Assembly: GCA_944319945.1 (NCBI GenBank)
Contig: CALUFN010000006.1
Location: 1 to 64,000 of the forward strand
Source: an uncultured Prevotella sp.
GTDB lineage: Bacteria; Bacteroidota; Bacteroidia; Bacteroidales; Bacteroidaceae
Direction of reading: 5' to 3'
DNA: 64,000 nucleotides
The position numbers and the translations under genes are program-made. The notes below the pieces were generated by a model. That model was not told the DNA's origin. It worked only from the letters and a program-made list of their open reading frames with translations, and did no database searches. Shown here piece after piece: positions 34,523-43,323 of the stretch (positions are counted from its first letter, which is position 1; each line of letters starts with the position of its first letter).

Positions 34523-34641
34523 TGATTGCCTGATTATGACATAAATGCTTAAACTATAACATCTGTTGTAATGTCGGTATTTAGTATCAAGGCTTTGTAG
34601 TACGTAATAATAGTATAAATCTTTAATTAACTAACTGGCTT

Positions 34642-35097
34642 ATGAAAACTTCTTTATTGAATAGGCTTTATGCCGCATTGACAGTGGTTGTCATGGTTGT
34701 TGGGGCAGTAGGCCTAACGTCTTGCAGTGACAACGACGAAGTGGAGGAAGGCGGCAATGTGGAAATCGAATCCGGCTTTGTCGGTACATGGTCTTTACTA
34801 AAGACGGAAGGTTGGGGAGAGACTACATATCTTGAAGAGTATGTAAGGTATTATTCCGATGGTACATATGCTAATGTTCAGTTCGACGTAGAGCCTGGAG
34901 AGGCGTATGTATGCAAAGGCGAATGGCGTGTATCAAACGGTCAATTTATAATGCACGAAACCGAAGGGTATCTGCAAGGTGTTACTTATAGATTTGATAT
35001 AATCAGTCAGGAAGAGGATAAAATCGTGCTCAGTATGATAGGAAGGACTGCTTATCTTGAACGAGTGCCCGACTCCGTTATTGAGGAGTATCTGTAA
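34642..35097 (+). CDS. Lipocalin-like lipoprotein
   Basis: This 151-residue lipoprotein has a long signal peptide with lipobox LTSC and an acidic linker (SDNDEVEEGG). The mature part is a single lipocalin-like barrel: FVGTWSLLKTEGWGET, YVRYYSDGTYANVQF, YVCKGEWRVSNGQFIM and EEDKIVLSMIGRTAYLERV. Such Bacteroidetes lipoproteins are usually outer-membrane anchored, and their ligands are unknown. It is followed by a very strong terminator. It lies in an AT-rich stretch with two broken genes, so the block may be recently acquired or under relaxed selection. Confidence 0.75.
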   Translation: MKTSLLNRLYAALTVVVMVVGAVGLTSCSDNDEVEEGGNVEIESGFVGTWSLLKTEGWGETTYLEEYVRYYSDGTYANVQFDVEPGEAYVCKGEWRVSNGQFIMHETEGYLQGVTYRFDIISQEEDKIVLSMIGRTAYLERVPDSVIEEYL

Positions 35098-35118
35098 GAA
35101 GGAACATACAAACAAATA

Positions 35119-35180
35119 AACGAACACCCACCCCTGCTTTCCCCTCGGGAGGGCAGGGGTGGGTGTTCGTTCTTTTTTTC
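35119..35180 (+). terminator. Very strong terminator, 19-bp perfect stem
   Basis: AACGAACACCCACCCCTGC (35119-35137) pairs exactly with 35153-35171 and is followed by CTTTTTTTC. Confidence 0.93.
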
Positions 35181-35190
35181 TCTCTCTCTC

Positions 35191-35401
35191 TTATTTTGCA
35201 TTTTGCCCCACATGCACTATCTTTTGATAAGATAGGCTGCGCCTCTGAAAAGAAAATAAATGTTCGTTTCTCTCGCATTTATTTTGCTTTTCGCCCGGCT
35301 TGCACTATCTTTTGATAAGATAGGCTGCGCCTCTGAAAAGAAAATAAATGTTCGTTTCTCTCGCATTTATTTTGCTTTTCGCTCGGCTTGCACTATCTTT
35401 G
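35191..35401 (+). repeat. 88-bp promoter-bearing tandem repeat, about 2.4 copies
   Basis: TGCACTATCTTT starts at 35213, 35301 and 35389, an exact 88-base period. The units between are nearly identical, with inner words GCGCCTCTGAAAAGAAAATA and TTTCTCTCGCATTTATTTTG. The family also occurs, in reverse orientation, at 11200-11360. Confidence 0.92.
35371..35401 (+). promoter_or_regulatory. Consensus promoter in the last repeat copy
   Basis: TTTG (35371-35374), 19 bases and TATCTTTG (35394-35401) form an ideal promoter just upstream of ATG 35424. The -7 sites of the two upstream copies carry an extra T (TATCTTTTG). Confidence 0.8.
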
Positions 35402-35423
35402 TAGGCGAAGTGTTGGTTTTGTG

Positions 35424-36347
35424 ATGAAGTTACTGTTCTTCATATTTACTGCGTTGTTGCTGTCGTCGTGCAATGATGACGGCGACAGCAGGCGGCGGGC
35501 CGTGTATTACTGGAGCACGGTGCTCGACGTGGACTCTGCCAAGCAGCAGTTTATCAGCCGGCACGACATCAGCCGTATATATATAAGGTATTTCGACGTG
35601 GTGCCCGGCGACGACGGCGCACCGCAACCTAACGCCACGCTGCGCTTCAAGACGGGCGTGCCAGAGGGCGTGGAGCCTGTGCCTACGGTGTACGTCGTAA
35701 ACGAATGCATGGCGGGCGACACGGCGGGGCTGGCCCGAAGGATATTCGACCGCGTGATGCAGATGAGCGAGACCAACGACGTGAAGGGCGTAAGAGAGGT
35801 ACAGATAGACTGCGACTGGACGCGGCGCACGCGCGACCGCTACTTCTCGTTCCTGCGCACCTTCGGCAGCCTGGCCGGACAAAAGGGCGTAAGCGTGTCG
35901 GCCACGATACGCCTGCATCAGTTGGCCGAAAGCCCGCCGCCCGTAAGCCGCGGCGTGCTGATGATGTATAACACGGGCGACTTCACCGACCTGGCCTGCG
36001 AGAAGCCCATTCTCGACATGCACGACGCCGCGCCCTACCTGCGCCACCTTGACGACTACGACCTGGAGCTGGCTGCTGCTTATCCGATATACGCGTGGCG
36101 CATACTGTTTCGCGGCGGCAGGTATGTTGGCATAATGCACCGCGACGACTATCTGCCCGTGCTTCCGGGCGACTCCGTCGTGATACGCGCGCCTACCTTG
36201 AGCGACGTGACCGAGGCGGCAAGGGCCGTGGCCAAGCGCCGCGCCGACGCCGCCCGAAACGTGATACTCTTTGACATAAGCGGAAGCAACATCAACAGAT
36301 TTAAACCTGAAGACTATGAAAAGATTTTTAACAGCGATAGCCATTAG
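35424..36347 (+). CDS. Lipoprotein, TIM-barrel glycosidase-like (DUF3142-like), function unknown
   Basis: The start at 35424 gives a clean lipoprotein signal (MKLLFFIFTALLLSSC). The 307-residue body has features of a TIM barrel related to chitinase/DUF3142-type proteins: an early strand with YYWSTVLDVD, EVQIDCDWTRRTRDRYFSFL around residues 130-150, GVSVSATIRLHQL, VLMMYNTGDF and LAAAYPIYAWRILF. The DxDW segment could be the acid site of a glycosidase-like fold, but the canonical catalytic Glu is not evident. The promoter repeat lies directly upstream. The next gene starts 32 bases before this one ends, so the two are coupled. Confidence 0.7.
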   Translation: MKLLFFIFTALLLSSCNDDGDSRRRAVYYWSTVLDVDSAKQQFISRHDISRIYIRYFDVVPGDDGAPQPNATLRFKTGVPEGVEPVPTVYVVNECMAGDTAGLARRIFDRVMQMSETNDVKGVREVQIDCDWTRRTRDRYFSFLRTFGSLAGQKGVSVSATIRLHQLAESPPPVSRGVLMMYNTGDFTDLACEKPILDMHDAAPYLRHLDDYDLELAAAYPIYAWRILFRGGRYVGIMHRDDYLPVLPGDSVVIRAPTLSDVTEAARAVAKRRADAARNVILFDISGSNINRFKPEDYEKIFNSDSH

Positions 36348-38478
36348 CATATTCGTGGCCGCCGACGCGCCTGCGTGCATGCCCGAGCGGCCCACTCACA
36401 ACGCTTACATGTTCAGCGTATTCCGCCGCGAGGCCATGTCGCCGCCGTTCCGCGAGGCTATGAACTCTTGGTGGAAACGCTACGGAGGCGAGCCCCAAAG
36501 CGATGACGCCAACTATTACGAAAACAACGCAGACCGCCTGCGCAAGGCTGCCGAGAGGCGCGGCGACAGGCAGATGCTCGACTACATGCGCTGGCTCGAC
36601 GCCTATCTCGACGTGTGCCGGGGAATAGGAATGGACAAGTGGGACTATCCCACGAAGCAGGAGCTGGCCTCGCGCGACAGCACTCTGCGCCTGATGCTCG
36701 ACGCGGCGCAGGCCTACCGGGGCGGGGTGATGCGCGAGCAGTACGCCCTGCTGGCCATGCGCGCAAACATGCTGCTGGGGCGCGACAAGGCCAACATGCT
36801 CTACTGGACGGCCACGGCATCGAAACTGCCCGAAGGCGTGTGGCGCGACATGTGCCGCAACATCTACGCACGGGCGCTGCTGGGCAGCGGACTGGCTCGC
36901 CAGGCCTGCGACATCTATGCCGGGCAGGGCGACATGCAGAGCATAAAGTGGTGCATGCGCAACTACCGCAACCTGGCCGGGATAATGAAGGTGTACGCCG
37001 ACAGCCCGGATTCGCCCACGCTGCTGTTTCTCGTGCAGGATTTCGTCAACAACGTGCAGGAGACCATTGACTCGTCTGCAGACGGACGGGCTGACACCGA
37101 ATGGATAAAGATGGTAGGCGCCAACCCCGTAATGGCAGCCGACGCAAAGGCTTTCGTAAAGTTTGCCGACGGCGTGCTCGGCGACCGCAAGACTTCGTCG
37201 CCGTGCCTGTGGCAGAGCGCGGCGGCCATGGTGTGCTACCTGCTCGGCGACTCGGCCGAGGCTCGCAGCCGCGCGGCCGAGGCCGTGGAGATGGGCGGCT
37301 CGGCCCGCATGCGGGACAATGCCCGATGCATACGCCTGCTGGTTGAGGCCTCGTGCATGACGCTCGGCGGCGACGGCTCGGCTTGGCTGGCCGATGAGAT
37401 GCGCTGGCTCGACTCTAAGATTACGGAGGAGAGGGGCGCGTCGGCCGACTATTTCAACCATTACACCGACGTTAAGGAGCGTGTGGCCTACCGCGTGCTG
37501 GCCCCGAGATACGCCGCCGCAGGGCGTACTGACGTGACGCTGGCGCTCTACGGCATGATGGAGGAGAATCATCTCGACTTCCACACGGGCGGCAAGCATG
37601 CCGACGCGGCCTTCACGTGGCAGGGCGACTGGGCCTGGAACCGCGACTACTCGTCCGACAACGAGTATTTCGAGCAACTGTCAAACGCCCCGGCCGACAC
37701 GCTCGCACGCTATTACGCGTATCTCACTTCGGCAAAGACCGACGTGTTCGAGCACTACATTGCCACGCAGGTGTATCAGGACAAGAATTATTACAACGAC
37801 CTGATAGGCACGCGCTATCTGGCCGAAGGCCGCTTCGCCGAGGCCAAGCCTTATCTGGAGAAGGTAGACTTGGCCTATCTCGGACGGCAGAACATAAGCT
37901 GGTACATGGCCGGCCGCGACTACACGGTGGAGCGTTGGTTCAGGCGCCAGCTGCCAAACGTGCCCGAGACCGACGGCCCCAACCGTGCCGAACCCGGCCG
38001 CAACCTGAAGCTCGACTTCGTGAACGACATGACGCAGCTGGCCGGTGAATACTCTCTCGCCCCGGCCGGCAGCCATAAGGACGAGCTGGCCTACGCCCTT
38101 GCCGTGCGCTATTATCAGGCCTCGTGCTACGGCGACTGCTGGTTTCTTGCGCATTACGCCCACAGCGTGAACGACAGCGCGAGGGTCGGCGAGCTTGACT
38201 TCGCCGCCAAAGCGGCCGAATATCTGGCTGAATGCAGCCGCTCGGCCGACCTCAATATGCAGTATAAGGCTCTTTACGCCCTTGCCTTCGCCGACGCGGA
38301 CCCGTGGTACACGGCCACGTTCGACCGTGACTATAACATGGTGATAGTGCCCCGGCCGGTCTCGTCGCAATATAGGGCGCTTGCGGCCCTCAGCCTTTTC
38401 GCTAAGGAACATCCCGAAGCCGTAGACGATTACGTAACAAGGTGCGATGTGCTGAAGGAGTTTGAGAAAGCAAGATGA
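36316..38478 (+). CDS. Large exported helical-repeat protein, function unknown
   Basis: This is a 720-residue protein with a signal peptide (ending near ADAPAC). That Cys could be a lipobox, although ADAPAC is a poor match. The mature part is rich in paired amphipathic helices with Ala, Tyr and Trp spacing, suggesting TPR/SEL1-like solenoid repeats (RLRKAAERRGDRQMLDYMRW, then GRFAEAKPYLEKVDLAYLGR, then YYQASCYGDCWFLAHYAHSV). No catalytic motif is seen. It overlaps the preceding TIM-barrel lipoprotein by 32 bases, so the two probably work together at the envelope. A perfect hairpin terminates the pair. Confidence 0.7.
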   Translation: MKRFLTAIAISIFVAADAPACMPERPTHNAYMFSVFRREAMSPPFREAMNSWWKRYGGEPQSDDANYYENNADRLRKAAERRGDRQMLDYMRWLDAYLDVCRGIGMDKWDYPTKQELASRDSTLRLMLDAAQAYRGGVMREQYALLAMRANMLLGRDKANMLYWTATASKLPEGVWRDMCRNIYARALLGSGLARQACDIYAGQGDMQSIKWCMRNYRNLAGIMKVYADSPDSPTLLFLVQDFVNNVQETIDSSADGRADTEWIKMVGANPVMAADAKAFVKFADGVLGDRKTSSPCLWQSAAAMVCYLLGDSAEARSRAAEAVEMGGSARMRDNARCIRLLVEASCMTLGGDGSAWLADEMRWLDSKITEERGASADYFNHYTDVKERVAYRVLAPRYAAAGRTDVTLALYGMMEENHLDFHTGGKHADAAFTWQGDWAWNRDYSSDNEYFEQLSNAPADTLARYYAYLTSAKTDVFEHYIATQVYQDKNYYNDLIGTRYLAEGRFAEAKPYLEKVDLAYLGRQNISWYMAGRDYTVERWFRRQLPNVPETDGPNRAEPGRNLKLDFVNDMTQLAGEYSLAPAGSHKDELAYALAVRYYQASCYGDCWFLAHYAHSVNDSARVGELDFAAKAAEYLAECSRSADLNMQYKALYALAFADADPWYTATFDRDYNMVIVPRPVSSQYRALAALSLFAKEHPEAVDDYVTRCDVLKEFEKAR

Positions 38479-38533
38479 AACGCCGAAAGGCAGTCGGAGA
38501 TGGTATAAGAATTATTTACTTGTAAATATTTCA

Positions 38534-38580
38534 AAACAGCCACCGTAGGGATATGAATTATGTACCTACGGTGGCTGTTT
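38534..38580. terminator. Perfect 16-bp bidirectional terminator
   Basis: AAACAGCCACCGTAGG (38534-38549) pairs exactly with 38565-38580 between convergent genes. Confidence 0.88.
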
Positions 38581-38614
38581 CTTATACCGAACTCACGTTA
38601 AAGTAGTTAGGATT

Positions 38615-39994
38615 TTACATGTATCCCAACCACCTGAGTATGTCGTTCATGTTGGCCACGACCATGAGCAGGATGAGTATGCCGAAGCCTACGTATTCAG
38701 CCCTTATCATGAAGTTTTCGCTCGGTTTGCGGCGTGTTACCATCTCGTAGAGCAGGAAGAGCACGTGGCCGCCGTCGAGCGCAGGTATGGGCAGGATGTT
38801 CATGAAGGCGAGGATTATGCTCAGGAACGCCGTCATGCGCCAGAACATCATCCAGTCCCACGTCGGCGGGAAGAGGCTGCCTATGGCCCCGAAGCCTCCG
38901 AGCGACTTGGCCCCCTCGGCCGAGAACACGTATTTCATGTCGTCGACATAGCCACGGAGCACGTTCACGCCGTAGACAACGCCGGCCGGGAAGCTCTCGA
39001 AGAAACCGTACTCGAGCTTCACGGGCTTGTAGTAATCGCCTAAATATGTCTTGCCTACGCCGAGCGTAATGTCGGCTGTAAGCACTACTTGGGTCGTGTC
39101 TTTCTTATCAGGCGTGGCCTTACGGCTGAACACTACGGTCGTGGTGCGCGCCTTCAGGCTGTCGGCTGGGGTCTTGGCGGCCGACATTACGTCTTGCATG
39201 CGGCCTATCTGGTTGTCAAACTCGTTCCAAGAGTCGATGCTCTTTCCGTTGATGGCAAGCAGCTTGTCGCCCTTCGCGATGCCGGCCTTCTGCGCCGGAG
39301 AGTCGGGCAGCACGCTGTCAACCTCGGCCGGGATGAACGGACGCGCGAATACGGGCTCCTCCTTGACCATGGTGAGCAGGCTCATGTCGTCAGGCATGGG
39401 CACGGTGACCTCCTTGCCGCCGCGCAACACTGTTACCGATTGCGCGTTGGCGATGGCTCGGTACATGTCGACGTCGAACTTGTCGAGCGTCTTTTCGTCG
39501 GTGCGCAGCAGTATGTCGCCGTCGCGGAAGCCTATTTCCTTTGCCGAGTCATTGAACTTCATGCCCATAGACATGTCCTTGAGTGCGTAATAAGAGTCGC
39601 CCCAAGTGAAGAGCACCATGGCGTAGATGAACAGCGCGAGCAGGAAATTGACCAGCACTCCGCCCACCATGATGAGCAGGCGCTGCCACGCCGGCTTGGA
39701 GCGGAACTCCCACGGCTGGGCCGGCTTCTTCATCTGTTCGGTGTCGAACGACTCGTCTATCATGCCCGAAATCTTGCAATATCCGCCCAACGGCAGCCAG
39801 CCTACGCCGTAAGTGGTCTCGCTGCGCTTGGGCTTGAACTCGAAGAGGTGGAACCACGGGTCGAAGAACAAATAGAACTTCTCGACCCTTACGCCGAAAA
39901 GTTTCGCGAAAAAGAAGTGCCCTCCCTCGTGGAGCAGCACAAGGATTGAGATTGCCAGCATGAACTGGAGCAGTCTAATCAAAAATACTTCCAT
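38615..39994 (-). CDS. rseP: Site-2 intramembrane metalloprotease
   Basis: This inner-membrane zinc protease cuts transmembrane substrates such as anti-sigma factors. Zinc motif HEGGH is at 22-26 in the first helix, and the third zinc ligand lies in NILPIPALDGGH near 395-405. A periplasmic region between helices 2 and 3 contains PDZ domains, the clearest at about 215-265 (DSPAQKAGIAKGDKLLAING). At 459 residues it is standard. Release of ECF sigma factors, for example the one at 32203-32709, is a plausible role. It is the last gene of the tsaB-DUF4290-murA-rimM-dxr-rseP series. Confidence 0.95.
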   Translation of the reverse strand: MEVFLIRLLQFMLAISILVLLHEGGHFFFAKLFGVRVEKFYLFFDPWFHLFEFKPKRSETTYGVGWLPLGGYCKISGMIDESFDTEQMKKPAQPWEFRSKPAWQRLLIMVGGVLVNFLLALFIYAMVLFTWGDSYYALKDMSMGMKFNDSAKEIGFRDGDILLRTDEKTLDKFDVDMYRAIANAQSVTVLRGGKEVTVPMPDDMSLLTMVKEEPVFARPFIPAEVDSVLPDSPAQKAGIAKGDKLLAINGKSIDSWNEFDNQIGRMQDVMSAAKTPADSLKARTTTVVFSRKATPDKKDTTQVVLTADITLGVGKTYLGDYYKPVKLEYGFFESFPAGVVYGVNVLRGYVDDMKYVFSAEGAKSLGGFGAIGSLFPPTWDWMMFWRMTAFLSIILAFMNILPIPALDGGHVLFLLYEMVTRRKPSENFMIRAEYVGFGILILLMVVANMNDILRWLGYM

Positions 39995-40138
39995 GTCGTT
40001 TCAGTCTTTTTTAATGGGAGATTGCGGAGTGAGCGTATGTTGGAAAACCGGCAGTCGGCCGTCTGTAGGCTACTCCGCAGATGCGTTTTATTTACGTAAA
40101 ATGGTTTGATTTTTACTTGTTAATTTTCAACTCGGAAA
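39995..40138. other. dxr-rseP gap with an 8-bp hairpin
   Basis: TGCGGAGT (40023-40030) can pair with ACTCCGCA (40072-40079). GGCTACTCCGCAG here resembles GGCTACTCCGTAG near 22080. No gene or consensus promoter is seen. Confidence 0.4.
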
Positions 40139-41287
40139 TCAAAGCATGGCTTCGGCCACGCGGCGCGCCTCGGCGTCGGAGGTTATGTACGTGTCGTAAT
40201 CGGGACTGCCGCTGAAGGCCACCTTGTCCATAGTCCGCTCGATGATGTCGCCCATCTGCATGAACGAGCAGCGGTCGTCGAGGAACGCGCGGTTGACAAT
40301 CTCGTTGGCGGCGTTGACTATGCACGGCATGTTGCCGCCCCTGCGTATCGCCTCGAACGCCAGGGCTAGACAGCGGAACTTGTCAAGGTCGGGCTCGAAG
40401 AACTCAAGCGGGTGCCTGAATAGGTCGAGACGCTCGCCGCTGAGGTGCAGGCGGTCGGGATAACTGAAGGCGAACTGTATCGGCAGGCGCATGTCGGGCA
40501 CGCCGAGCTGGGCCTTTACCGCCCCGTCGCAGAACTGTACGGCACTGTGGACTATGCTCTGCGGATGCACAAGTACCTGTATCTTGTCGGCCGGAACGCC
40601 GAAAAGCCATTTAGCCTCGATCACCTCGAAGCCCTTGTTCATCATCGTTGCGCTGTCGATGGTTATCTTCGCGCCCATGTTCCACGTGGGATGTTTCAGG
40701 GCGTCGGCCTTAGTCACGCAGGCAAGCTGCTCTTTTGTGAAATTGCGGAACGGGCCGCCCGACGCCGTGAGGAGTATCTTCTCTATGCCGTTGTCGCCCT
40801 CGCCCATTATGCTTTGGAATATCGCCGAGTGCTCGCTGTCTACCGGAATGATGGGCGAACGGTACTCGGCTGCGAGCTTGCAGATTAGTTCGCCTGCCAC
40901 TACGAGCGTCTCCTTGTTGGCAAGGCATATCTTCTTATGCGCTTTGATGGCGTGTATCGTCGGGCTTAGCCCGGCGAAGCCCACCATGGCCGTGAGCACC
41001 ATGTCTATCGGTTCGGCCTCTACTATTTCGTCAAGTGCCTTCTTTCCGGCATAGACTTTTATGTCGGGACGGTCGGCGAGCAGGCCTTTCAGCTGTTCGT
41101 ACTTATCCTCGTTGGCGATTACTACGGCCGCCGGGTTGAACTCACGGGCCTGCGCGGCCAGCTGTTCGGCCTTGTTGTTAGCCGTCAGGCAGTACGCCTC
41201 GTACAGGTCGGAGTGCTCCCTTATCACGTCGAGGGCCTGAGTCCCAATCGAGCCGGTAGAGCCGAGAATGGCAATTTGCTTTTTCAT
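40139..41287 (-). CDS. dxr: 1-deoxy-D-xylulose 5-phosphate reductoisomerase
   Basis: This is the second step of the MEP isoprenoid pathway, converting DXP to MEP with NADPH. The start at 41287 gives MKKQIAILGSTGSIGTQAL with the dinucleotide-binding GSTGSIG. Metal and substrate motifs PVDSEHSAI (near 145), ASGGPFR (near 177) and the HPTWNMGAKITIDSATMMNK segment (near 200) are intact. It has 382 residues. A flexible-loop equivalent and the C-terminal helical domain are present. It lies between rimM and rseP in the housekeeping block. Confidence 0.97.
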   Translation of the reverse strand: MKKQIAILGSTGSIGTQALDVIREHSDLYEAYCLTANNKAEQLAAQAREFNPAAVVIANEDKYEQLKGLLADRPDIKVYAGKKALDEIVEAEPIDMVLTAMVGFAGLSPTIHAIKAHKKICLANKETLVVAGELICKLAAEYRSPIIPVDSEHSAIFQSIMGEGDNGIEKILLTASGGPFRNFTKEQLACVTKADALKHPTWNMGAKITIDSATMMNKGFEVIEAKWLFGVPADKIQVLVHPQSIVHSAVQFCDGAVKAQLGVPDMRLPIQFAFSYPDRLHLSGERLDLFRHPLEFFEPDLDKFRCLALAFEAIRRGGNMPCIVNAANEIVNRAFLDDRCSFMQMGDIIERTMDKVAFSGSPDYDTYITSDAEARRVAEAML

Positions 41288-41344
41288 TATGTCAGGTGTT
41301 AAACACATTTCGTTGGTTTATGAATGTCTTATCGTAGGTGCAGT

Positions 41345-41872
41345 TCAGCCGAGTTCGAGCAGTCCTTCGGGCAGACTGACCCTTATTTCGCGCTTGTCGG
41401 GGCTGACGCTTACTATGAAATCGTCAGAAGCCGGTATCAAAACCTCGCTTCCGTCGGGAGTCTTCACACTGAAAAGCACGTTCTCGGTAGCGTCGTCAAC
41501 GTATGCCACCTCGCCTATGAGCTTGTCGCCGGCGTCGGCGTCGAGCACGCTGAAGCCGCGAAGTTCGTCGAAGGTAAGCTCGTCTTCGCCCCGGTCTGAG
41601 AGTTTTTTGGGGAAATACACGTCGCATCCGGTCAGCTCCTGCGCCTGCTCTTTAGTGTCAATGTCGCAGAACTTTACAAGCGCAGTCTCGCCGCTCTTGA
41701 ACCTGTATTCGTCGAAAAAGAAAGGAACAAGAATACCGTCGACCATCAGTATGAGGTAATCGGCGTCAACACGGTCGAACACGTCGTCGTAAAACATGAG
41801 CGAAACCTCGCCCTTCACGCCGTGCGGTTTGCCTATCTTGCCGATCTTATATACCTCTTCTGTCCTTATCAT
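41345..41872 (-). CDS. rimM: Ribosome maturation factor
   Basis: This factor assists 30S subunit maturation by binding ribosomal protein S19 and the 16S rRNA head. The 175-residue protein has an N-terminal beta-barrel (KIGKPHGVKGEVSLMF) and a C-terminal PRC barrel (LIGEVAYVDDATENVLF, VSLPEGLLELG). It follows murA across a 117-base word array and precedes dxr. The gene is intact and unremarkable. Confidence 0.95.
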   Translation of the reverse strand: MIRTEEVYKIGKIGKPHGVKGEVSLMFYDDVFDRVDADYLILMVDGILVPFFFDEYRFKSGETALVKFCDIDTKEQAQELTGCDVYFPKKLSDRGEDELTFDELRGFSVLDADAGDKLIGEVAYVDDATENVLFSVKTPDGSEVLIPASDDFIVSVSPDKREIRVSLPEGLLELG

Positions 41873-41879
41873 AATTTAT

Positions 41880-41989
41880 TCAGGTTTTGGGATTATACGG
41901 TTTTGGGGTTATTCGGTTTTTGCTTAACCGTAAGACTTTATACCGTAAAACCTCATAACCGTTTAACCGTCAAACCGTAAAATCTTTTT
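41880..41989. repeat. Inverted GGTTTTGGGGTTATTCGG / AACCGTAAAACCTCATAA word array
   Basis: Plus-strand GGTTTTGGG and CGGTTTT words (about 41881-41922) are followed by AACCGTAAGAC and AACCGTAAAACC words (about 41925-41985), again a head-to-head inversion filling the murA-rimM gap. Confidence 0.7.
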
Positions 41990-43294
41990 TCATATTCTCT
42001 CAATCTTCGCCCCGAGAGCGTTGAGGCGCGCCTCGATGTCCTCGTATCCGCGATCTATCTGGGCGATGTTGTCTATGCGGCTGGTGCCGTTGGCGCTGAG
42101 CGCGGCTATGAGCAAGGCTATGCCGGCGCGGATGTCGGGGCTCGACATGCGGCCGGCGCGCAGCCGTTTCTTGTGGTCGTGGCCTACGACTACGGCCCTG
42201 TGGGGGTCGCAGAGAATGATTTGCGCGCCCATGTCGATCAGCTTGTCGACGAAGAACAGGCGGCTCTCGAACATCTTCTGGTGGAACAGCACGCTGCCGT
42301 TGGCCTGCGTAGCCACTACGAGCAGCACCGATATGAGGTCGGGGGTGAGCCCCGGCCAGGGCGCGTCGGCCAATGTCATTATCGAACCGTCGATGAACGA
42401 CTCCACTTCGTAATGCTCCATGTGAGGAATTACGATGTCGTCGCCCTCGATGCAGACTTTCACCCCGAGCTTCCTGAACGCTTCGGGAATGATGCCGAGG
42501 TTGCGCACGGATACGTCCTTGATGCGTATGCCATGACCTACCATCGCCGCCATGCCTATGAATGAGCCTACCTCTATCATGTCGGGCAGTATCTTATGGC
42601 TTGCCCCGTGCAGGGCGTCTACGCCTACGATGGTGAGCAGGTTGGAGGCTATTCCGCTGATGCGCGCCCCCATGCGGTTGAGCATGTGGCAGAGCTGTTG
42701 TATGTAAGGTTCGCACGCGGCGTTGTATATGGTGGTAGTGCCTTTGGCCAGCACCGCTGCCATTATGATGTTGGCCGTACCGGTGATCGAGGCTTCGTCG
42801 AGCAGCATGTAGCAGCCCTTGAGGTCGCGCCCGTTTATTTCAAACGTGCCGCGCTCGTCGTTGTGCGAGAACTCGGCACCGAGATACTTGAAGCCTAAGA
42901 AGTGGGTGTCAAGCCTGCGGCGGCCGATCTTGTCGCCGCCAGGTTTCGTCACTACGGCGCGGCCGAAGCGTGCGAGCAGCGGACCTATGAGCAGCACGCT
43001 GCCGCGCAGCGAGGCACACTTGCGTATGAACTCGTCGCTCTCGAGATAATCGAGACATACGTCCTTAGCGCGGAATGCGTACTCGTTGCGCCCTAAGCGC
43101 TCAACCTCCACCCCGATGTCGACGAGCAGCCGTATCAGGTTGTTTACGTCGAGAATGTTGGGTATGTTGCTTATCCTCACTTCGTCAGACGTAAGCAGCG
43201 AGGCGCATATCACCTCGAGAGCCTCGTTCTTAGCTCCTTGCGGAGTGATGGTGCCGCTCAGCGGATGTCCGCCTTCTATTATGAATGATTCCAT
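41990..43294 (-). CDS. murA: UDP-N-acetylglucosamine 1-carboxyvinyltransferase (MurA, Asp in place of catalytic Cys)
   Basis: This is the first committed step of peptidoglycan synthesis, transferring enolpyruvate from PEP to UDP-GlcNAc. The 434-residue inside-out barrel has the GAKNEALE substrate loop near 20-27. At the position of the usual Cys the loop reads KPGGDKIGRRRLDTHF, with Asp121. MurA enzymes with Asp here remain active and are not alkylated by fosfomycin, as known in Mycobacterium and Chlamydia. It lies between DUF4290 and rimM, the common Bacteroidales order. Confidence 0.96.
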   Translation of the reverse strand: MESFIIEGGHPLSGTITPQGAKNEALEVICASLLTSDEVRISNIPNILDVNNLIRLLVDIGVEVERLGRNEYAFRAKDVCLDYLESDEFIRKCASLRGSVLLIGPLLARFGRAVVTKPGGDKIGRRRLDTHFLGFKYLGAEFSHNDERGTFEINGRDLKGCYMLLDEASITGTANIIMAAVLAKGTTTIYNAACEPYIQQLCHMLNRMGARISGIASNLLTIVGVDALHGASHKILPDMIEVGSFIGMAAMVGHGIRIKDVSVRNLGIIPEAFRKLGVKVCIEGDDIVIPHMEHYEVESFIDGSIMTLADAPWPGLTPDLISVLLVVATQANGSVLFHQKMFESRLFFVDKLIDMGAQIILCDPHRAVVVGHDHKKRLRAGRMSSPDIRAGIALLIAALSANGTSRIDNIAQIDRGYEDIEARLNALGAKIERI

Positions 43295-43323
43295 TCTTCG
43301 GGAGTTAGCTTGTTTGACTTACC

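Noticed and set aside
35191..35401. 88-bp repeats considered as an insertion-sequence end or MITE.
   Set aside because: No terminal inverted repeats or target duplications can be defined. The units are head-to-tail and contain a promoter, so a promoter-bearing tandem repeat is the better description.
36316..36400. Lipobox in the large helical protein (ADAPAC).
   Set aside because: The residues before Cys do not fit the usual L-A/S-G/A-C pattern well; left as a simple signal peptide with a note.
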